Source of the DNA: Siphonobacter aquaeclarae
GTDB lineage: Bacteria > Bacteroidota > Bacteroidia > Cytophagales > Spirosomataceae
Direction: 5' to 3'
NCBI RefSeq assembly: GCF_900103285.1
Contig: NZ_FNGS01000006.1
Span: 310,001-374,000, forward strand
DNA: 64,000 nt
This document shows positions 59,362-64,000 of the stretch, one piece after another; the first letter of the stretch is position 1, and every line of letters begins with the position of its first letter. A model generated the notes under the pieces. That model was not told the DNA's origin, made no database searches, and saw only the letters and a list, made by a program, of their open reading frames with translations. Made by a program: the position numbers and the translations under genes.

Positions 59362-60020
59362 TCGAACTGAAAAACATTGGGAAGGTATACCGGACCGATA
59401 CCATCGAAACCCTCGCCCTGCAACAGGTAAACCTCTCCATCCGGAAGGGCGAGTTCGTCTCTGTAATGGGGCCCTCCGGCTGCGGAAAAAGTACGCTGCT
59501 GAACATCATGGGTCTGCTCGATATGCCTTCGGAAGGACAAGTGACCATCGCAGGAAAACGCCTGGAACGGCTGAAAGACAAGGAATTGGCGTCGTTCCGG
59601 AACCACAACATCGGCTTCATCTTCCAGAGCTATCACCTCATCCCGGACCTGCCGGTGGTAGATAACGTCGAACTACCGCTGCTGTACCGGTCTGTTTCGG
59701 CCAAAGAGCGCCGGGAGCTGGCCAAAGAAGCGCTGGAAAAAGTAGGGCTGAGCAACCGCCTCCGGCATTATCCGAGCCAGCTGTCCGGCGGGCAGAAGCA
59801 GCGGGTGGCGATCGCCCGCGCGATTGTCGGCCGGCCGGAAGTCATCCTCGCCGACGAACCCACCGGTAACCTCGACAGCGCCATGGGGCAGGAGGTAATG
59901 GACATCCTCCAGGCCCTTAACCGGGATGGCAGTACCATCGTCATGGTTACCCACGACCCCAATATGGCCCAGCAGACCCACCGGCTCGTCCGGATGTTCG
60001 ACGGCTCCCAGGTTTCCTGA
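59358..60020 (+). CDS. ABC transporter ATP-binding protein (MacB/LolD type)
   Basis: 220 residues with Walker [10 protein letters not shown], signature [15 protein letters not shown], Walker [14 protein letters not shown] and the H-loop VTHD. The [10 protein letters not shown] pattern is that of the MacB/LolD/FtsE group. Confidence 0.93.
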   Translation: MIELKNIGKVYRTDTIETLALQQVNLSIRKGEFVSVMGPSGCGKSTLLNIMGLLDMPSEGQVTIAGKRLERLKDKELASFRNHNIGFIFQSYHLIPDLPVVDNVELPLLYRSVSAKERRELAKEALEKVGLSNRLRHYPSQLSGGQKQRVAIARAIVGRPEVILADEPTGNLDSAMGQEVMDILQALNRDGSTIVMVTHDPNMAQQTHRLVRMFDGSQVS

Positions 60021-60035
60021 TCAACGCGCACGCTC

Positions 60036-61265
60036 ATGCTACTCAACTACCTGAAAATCACCTTCGCCGTATTGAAGCGGCACCCTTTCTTCACGTTCGT
60101 GAGTTTGTTCGGGATCTGCTTTACGATGACGGTACTGATCGTCGTGACGGCTTTCGTTGACGACCTCGCCAGCAGCGGATACCCGCAGCCCGAGCGGGAC
60201 AGGAACCTGTATGTCAACCGCGTTAAGCTCTCCAGCGATCAGAGCCAGATGATGTCCAACGCCAGCCTGTACCTGATCCGGCATTACCTCGATCAGCTGA
60301 AAACGCCGGATAAAATCGGCTTTTCAGGGCTGATGAATACGGCGGATACCTACCTCGACGACCGCAAAGTCCGCCTGTATTACAAATACTCCGATGCCAA
60401 TTTCTGGGATGTTACCCGGTTTAAGGTTCTGGAAGGCAGACTGTATACCAATGAAGACCTCCGCCGGAACGAGAAAGTAATCGTCATTACCAACTCCGCA
60501 CGGGATGAGCTATTTGGCAAAAACCAGTCGGCCGTTGGCAAAACGATCGATCTCCTCAACAATACCTTCCGGGTCATCGGCGTGATTCAGGAATGTTCCA
60601 TTGTTCATTTTCTGCTGTATGGAGAGGTGTACATTCCCTACACATTTGCCCATATCAACCCGACGGATCAGAACCTCATGGGGCCGTTTACGGTGATTCT
60701 GCGGGCGCCGTCAGCCGAAAAGGTCCCGGCGATGCACCGGGAGTTACAGGATATGGTGGGCCGTATGCCCGTTCCCAAAGACATGAAAACGCTGACGATC
60801 CGGGCCGATGGCTACTTCGAGACCATCACCCGGATTCAGAACTCCGGCAGCGAATCGACCCTGCAAACCTTCTACCTCATTTTGGCGACTGTCGCGCTGA
60901 GCTTCATGCTGCTGCCGGCTGTGAACCTGGTCAATCTCAACATCAGCCGGATGATGGAGCGGGCTTCTGAAATCGGTATCCGGAAAGCTTTCGGTGCGTC
61001 ATCCGGAACGCTGGTCTGGCAGTTTGTCACCGAAAATGTCATTCTGACGATTCTGGGCGGAATCCTGGCGATTCTGGTATCCTCCGGTATCCTGGCGCTG
61101 ATTAACGGCCAGGGATGGATTCCGGGGTCGGACCTGGCCGTCAACTGGCGCATAGTCCTGTACGCGTTCGGCCTGATACTCTTTTTCGGCCTGTTGTCGG
61201 GCGTATACCCGGCCTGGCGCATGTCCCGTCTGCAAATCGCGTCAGCCCTGAAAGGCGGCGAGTAA
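60036..61265 (+). CDS. ABC transporter permease, FtsX/MacB type (first)
   Basis: 409 residues: one N-terminal helix ([21 protein letters not shown]), a large MacB-type periplasmic domain and a C-terminal FtsX block of three helices ([40 protein letters not shown]). It lacks its own ATPase, which is the gene before it. Confidence 0.88.
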   Translation: MLLNYLKITFAVLKRHPFFTFVSLFGICFTMTVLIVVTAFVDDLASSGYPQPERDRNLYVNRVKLSSDQSQMMSNASLYLIRHYLDQLKTPDKIGFSGLMNTADTYLDDRKVRLYYKYSDANFWDVTRFKVLEGRLYTNEDLRRNEKVIVITNSARDELFGKNQSAVGKTIDLLNNTFRVIGVIQECSIVHFLLYGEVYIPYTFAHINPTDQNLMGPFTVILRAPSAEKVPAMHRELQDMVGRMPVPKDMKTLTIRADGYFETITRIQNSGSESTLQTFYLILATVALSFMLLPAVNLVNLNISRMMERASEIGIRKAFGASSGTLVWQFVTENVILTILGGILAILVSSGILALINGQGWIPGSDLAVNWRIVLYAFGLILFFGLLSGVYPAWRMSRLQIASALKGGE

Positions 61266-61285
61266 CCTGTCAATCCAACATCGCT

Positions 61286-62434
61286 ATGCTCCGTCATTTG
61301 TTCAAACTGATCTGGAAAAAGAAAAAGACCCATTTTCTGCTGATGGTCGAGATCTTTTTTTCCTTTCTGATCCTCTTCGGGATTTTCAGCGCGCTGATCT
61401 ACTATGCCCGGAACTACTCCCGCGATTCCGGTATCAAAGCCGAAGATGTCTGGGTAATTTCCTGCGATTTCAAAACCGATAGCGACAGCCTCCGGACGAT
61501 CTACGCAAAACAGATCGTGGACGTCATCCGACCCGTTTCAGAAATCGAATCGGCCACGGTTATGTCCTTCAACGTACCCTACGAGTACAGCTCCATGACA
61601 AACGGTATGGAGTATCAGGACCGGCGCGTGCAGGCCGAGCATATATTGGTAGACGAGTATTACCCGGCTGTCATGGGCCTGACGGTCAATGAAGGGCGGT
61701 GGTTCAATTCCGCCGACCGGGTCCCGGGAAAGTATATGCCTATTGTGATTACAGGGTCTGTCCGCGAGAAGCTTTTCGGTACAGGAAACGCGGTAGGAGA
61801 GATAGTGTCGGACAACAGGAAGGTTATCGGCGTCGTCAACGACTATAAATTCCAGAGCGACTACCTCGCGGATCAGCCCGCGTTTTTCCAGCAGCGAAGC
61901 GGCGACTGGCAGATTCTCGTCAAAGTCAGAACCAATCAACCCGGCCTGCTCGAAACGCGCCTGGCCAGGACCATCGCCGGCGCGGCGAAGGAATGGCCGT
62001 TTGAAATCCGCCACCTCGACAAGATGAAGCAGAGCCGCAACCGGACCGTTTTTGTGCCCGTTCTTATCGGCCTGATTGTCGGCGGGTTTCTGGTCTTCAA
62101 CGTCGCGTTGGGGCTGATGGGCGTACTCTGGCAGGCTATTCAGCAGCGGCGGGAGGAAATCGGTATCCGGCGGGCCATCGGCGCATCCGCGTCAGGTATT
62201 GTGATGCAGTTTCTGGGGGAAGCCTGGGTGCTGACCGCCTTTTCGATCCTGCTGGGTATCTTCCTGGCCGTGCAGTTCCCGATCCTGCGGCTCTTCGATC
62301 TCGACGCGCAAATCTATATTCTTGCGATTGTCACGGCCGTCGTCAGTATTTTCGCCCTCGTAACCGCCTGCGCCTGGTACCCCAGCCGGCAGGCGGCGGA
62401 GATTTTGCCGGCGACGGCGTTGCATGAAAATTAG
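61286..62434 (+). CDS. ABC transporter permease, FtsX/MacB type (second)
   Basis: ATG 61286 begins MLRHLFKLIWKKKKTHF; a start at 61115 would overlap the previous gene. 382 residues of the same plan as the first permease (REEIGIRRAIGASASGIVMQFLGEAWVLTAFSILLG near the end). The two probably form a heterodimer around one ATPase pair. Confidence 0.88.
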   Translation: MLRHLFKLIWKKKKTHFLLMVEIFFSFLILFGIFSALIYYARNYSRDSGIKAEDVWVISCDFKTDSDSLRTIYAKQIVDVIRPVSEIESATVMSFNVPYEYSSMTNGMEYQDRRVQAEHILVDEYYPAVMGLTVNEGRWFNSADRVPGKYMPIVITGSVREKLFGTGNAVGEIVSDNRKVIGVVNDYKFQSDYLADQPAFFQQRSGDWQILVKVRTNQPGLLETRLARTIAGAAKEWPFEIRHLDKMKQSRNRTVFVPVLIGLIVGGFLVFNVALGLMGVLWQAIQQRREEIGIRRAIGASASGIVMQFLGEAWVLTAFSILLGIFLAVQFPILRLFDLDAQIYILAIVTAVVSIFALVTACAWYPSRQAAEILPATALHEN

Positions 62435-62444
62435 GAGCGGTCTA

Positions 62445-62532
62445 CAGTTTTCAGTTTTCAGTTGGCGGTTTTCCGTTTACGGCAGCCTTATTTGCCACGC
62501 CAACTGAAAACTGAAAACTGAAAACTGAAAAC
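62445..62532. repeat. Inverted repeat built from a 7-base unit
   Basis: A perfect 23-bp inverted repeat, 62445-62467 against 62498-62520, is built of TTTTCAG / CTGAAAA units and extended on the right by two more CTGAAAA units to 62532. It has a 30-base loop and lies between the permease and the response regulator genes. It could act as an attenuator or be a mobile repeat. Confidence 0.65.
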
Positions 62533-62555
62533 AATTAAACCCCATTCCCAGCCTT

Positions 62556-63920
62556 ATGATTCTCATTCTCGACGACGACCCCGCCGTACGTACCTCCCTT
62601 CTTCTCCTGCTGCAAAAGGAGAGGTTGGCAGCGATGGCGCTGGAGTCGCCGGCGGAGGCACAGGCATTCTTGCAGGAAAACCGGCCGGATCTGATTTTGC
62701 TCGACATGAATTTTTCGGTCGATACGTCGGGCGAGGAAGGTCTCCGTTTTCTGGAATGGGTACGTCGGCGGGATGCGACAATCCCTGTAATCCTGATTAC
62801 CGGCTGGGCGACGATCGACCTGGCCGTCAGAGGCATGAAACTCGGCGCGTCTGATTTCCTGCACAAGCCCTGGCAAAATGCACACCTGGTGCAGTCTATC
62901 CGGACGGTGCTGGACCTGGCACGTCCGGCGGAGGAGCTGTCCACTCGTCGTACCCTCGACCGGTCTTTTGATTTTCAGGCGATTGTCGGAGAATCTGATC
63001 CTATGCTCCGTATTCTGGAGACGGTCGGCCGCGTTGCCGGAACCGACGCCTCCGTCCTTATTCTCGGGGAAAGCGGTACAGGTAAGGAACTCATTGCCGA
63101 GGCTATTCATCAGAACAGCCAGCGGGCTCGCCGGCCGTTCGTGAAAGTAAACCTGGGCGGTATTTCCGCCAGCCTGTTCGAAAGCGAATTGTTCGGGCAC
63201 GTGCGCGGTGCGTTTACAGATGCCCGTTTCGACCGGGTAGGCCGCTTTGACGTGGCCAACAAGGGAACCATTTTTCTGGATGAAATCGGCGACCTCGATC
63301 CGTCGAGCCAGGTAAAGCTGCTTCGCGTGCTGCAGGACCGTACCTTCGAAGTACTCGGCAGCAGCAAAACCAAGAACGCCGATGTACGGGTGATTTCCGC
63401 GACAAACCGCAACCTCGACGACATGGTCCGCGCCGGATCTTTCCGCGAAGACCTGCTTTACCGCATCAACCTGATTACCCTGCGCCTGCCGCCTTTGCGC
63501 GAGCGGGTTGACGATATTCCGAAACTCGTGGAGTTCTTTCTCGGAAACCTCCGGGAAATTTACGGCCGGCCCAACCTTGCCCTCGCGCGTGAGGCCCTGC
63601 GCTGGCTCAAGACCCAGCCGTTGCCCGGAAATATCCGCCAGCTGAAAAACCTGGTGGAGCGAACCGTACTGGTGGCGGATCACGACGTACTGGATGTCGC
63701 TGATTTTCAGGTGCATTCCCAGGCTTCACGACCAGCCGGGCGTGATCACCTGCCCGCAGTAGGTGCGATGACACTCGACGAAATGGAGTCCGAAATGATC
63801 CGGAAGGCGATGGCTTTCCACCAGGGGAAAATTGCACGGGTTGCCCGGGCGCTGGGCCTGACCCGCAGTTCCCTGTACCGCCGCCTCGAAAAATTCGGCA
63901 TACCCTATGAAGAACAGTAA
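62556..63920 (+). CDS. Sigma-54-dependent response regulator (NtrC family)
   Basis: 454 residues: receiver domain with the phospho-acceptor Asp about 50 (LILLDMNFS), a sigma-54 AAA+ domain with Walker A GESGTGKE (about 170), a GAFT loop reading RGAFTDAR, Walker B FLDEIGDL, and a C-terminal Fis-type HTH (GKIARVARALGLTRSSLYRRLEKFGI). It lies directly after the efflux genes and probably controls them together with the next gene. Confidence 0.93.
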   Translation: MILILDDDPAVRTSLLLLLQKERLAAMALESPAEAQAFLQENRPDLILLDMNFSVDTSGEEGLRFLEWVRRRDATIPVILITGWATIDLAVRGMKLGASDFLHKPWQNAHLVQSIRTVLDLARPAEELSTRRTLDRSFDFQAIVGESDPMLRILETVGRVAGTDASVLILGESGTGKELIAEAIHQNSQRARRPFVKVNLGGISASLFESELFGHVRGAFTDARFDRVGRFDVANKGTIFLDEIGDLDPSSQVKLLRVLQDRTFEVLGSSKTKNADVRVISATNRNLDDMVRAGSFREDLLYRINLITLRLPPLRERVDDIPKLVEFFLGNLREIYGRPNLALAREALRWLKTQPLPGNIRQLKNLVERTVLVADHDVLDVADFQVHSQASRPAGRDHLPAVGAMTLDEMESEMIRKAMAFHQGKIARVARALGLTRSSLYRRLEKFGIPYEEQ

Positions 63921-63923
63921 CGG

Positions 63924-64000
63924 ATGAAAAGCATCCGCACGAAATACCTCGTCATGGTCGTCCTGGTTCACCTGATCCTGGCCGGTCTGGCGTTTTATGC
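63924..64000 (+). CDS. Start of a membrane protein, probably the sensor kinase
   Basis: ATG 63924 lies four bases after the regulator stop. Only 25 codons are visible: MKSIRTKYLVMVVLVHLIL, a transmembrane segment. The position suggests the partner histidine kinase; nothing catalytic is visible. Confidence 0.5.
   Translation, partial: MKSIRTKYLVMVVLVHLILAGLAFY

Noticed and set aside
61115-61285. Extended start of the second permease
   Set aside because: It lies within the coding sequence of the first permease, and the typical N-terminal membrane helix starts at 61286.

Overview
The window reads as chromosomal DNA of a Bacteroidota bacterium, most likely Cytophagales (Spirosoma/Dyadobacter-like). 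The clues are promoters of the TTG...TAnnTTTG type (for example in front of rho), a Rho with a long N-terminal extension, SSB and integrase of Bacteroidota type, lipoproteins and DUF502/M42/AGE-type genes, and a moderately GC-rich composition. The taxon is inferred; there is no rRNA in the window.

Region 1 (1-5121) is accessory DNA. It holds the 3' end of an Rhs/YD-repeat gene with a variable C-terminus, a set of short inverted repeats, small hypothetical genes flanked by a 20-bp palindrome, and a remnant (about 2396-3051) that is nearly identical to part of the neighbouring element. A two-gene cargo follows: a lipoprotein-like zinc metallopeptidase and a small exported protein.

Region 2 (5122-22194) is a 17-kb integrated element with 17-bp direct repeats at both ends. 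It sits at the 3' end of tRNA-Arg(ACG), next to its own tyrosine recombinase. From left to right it has a divergent repressor/early-gene switch with two 20-bp operator-like repeats, small early genes, a structured GC-rich non-coding stretch, an HUH (Rep_1-like) rolling-circle initiator, an SSB and a small HTH protein. Then comes one long rightward operon of about 15 genes. At least seven products carry a single N- or C-terminal membrane anchor, often on a beta-rich domain. The operon also encodes a lytic transglycosylase, a beta-helix protein, a very basic 58-aa protein and a holin-like protein. A cargo pair follows. No terminase, portal, tail, Walker-A ATPase, Zot, relaxosome or conjugation gene is visible. 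The best reading is a temperate tail-less, probably membrane-containing phage with ssDNA or RCR-type replication, in the spirit of FLiP (Finnlakeviridae) or corticoviruses. This is the most novel content of the window.

Region 3 (22179-64000) is ordinary chromosome. It starts with a leftward murein-peptide operon (dipeptide epimerase, PLP enzyme, serine hydrolase, NlpC/P60 peptidase). It continues with an EEP phosphodiesterase, an AGE epimerase, molybdenum-cofactor genes (moeA, moaC, mobA) around a DPP4-type peptidase, an MscS channel, rho, an OmpA protein with two paralogous HhH proteins, an M42 peptidase, aroA, a glutamate-synthase-like protein, a Crp/Fnr regulator, a purine permease with an exported MTA/SAH nucleosidase, mltG, a thioesterase, a BrkB protein, a glycosyltransferase and a TsaC-like protein. 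It ends with an efflux module (HlyD, TolC, ABC ATPase, two FtsX-type permeases) followed by a sigma-54 response regulator and the start of its probable kinase.
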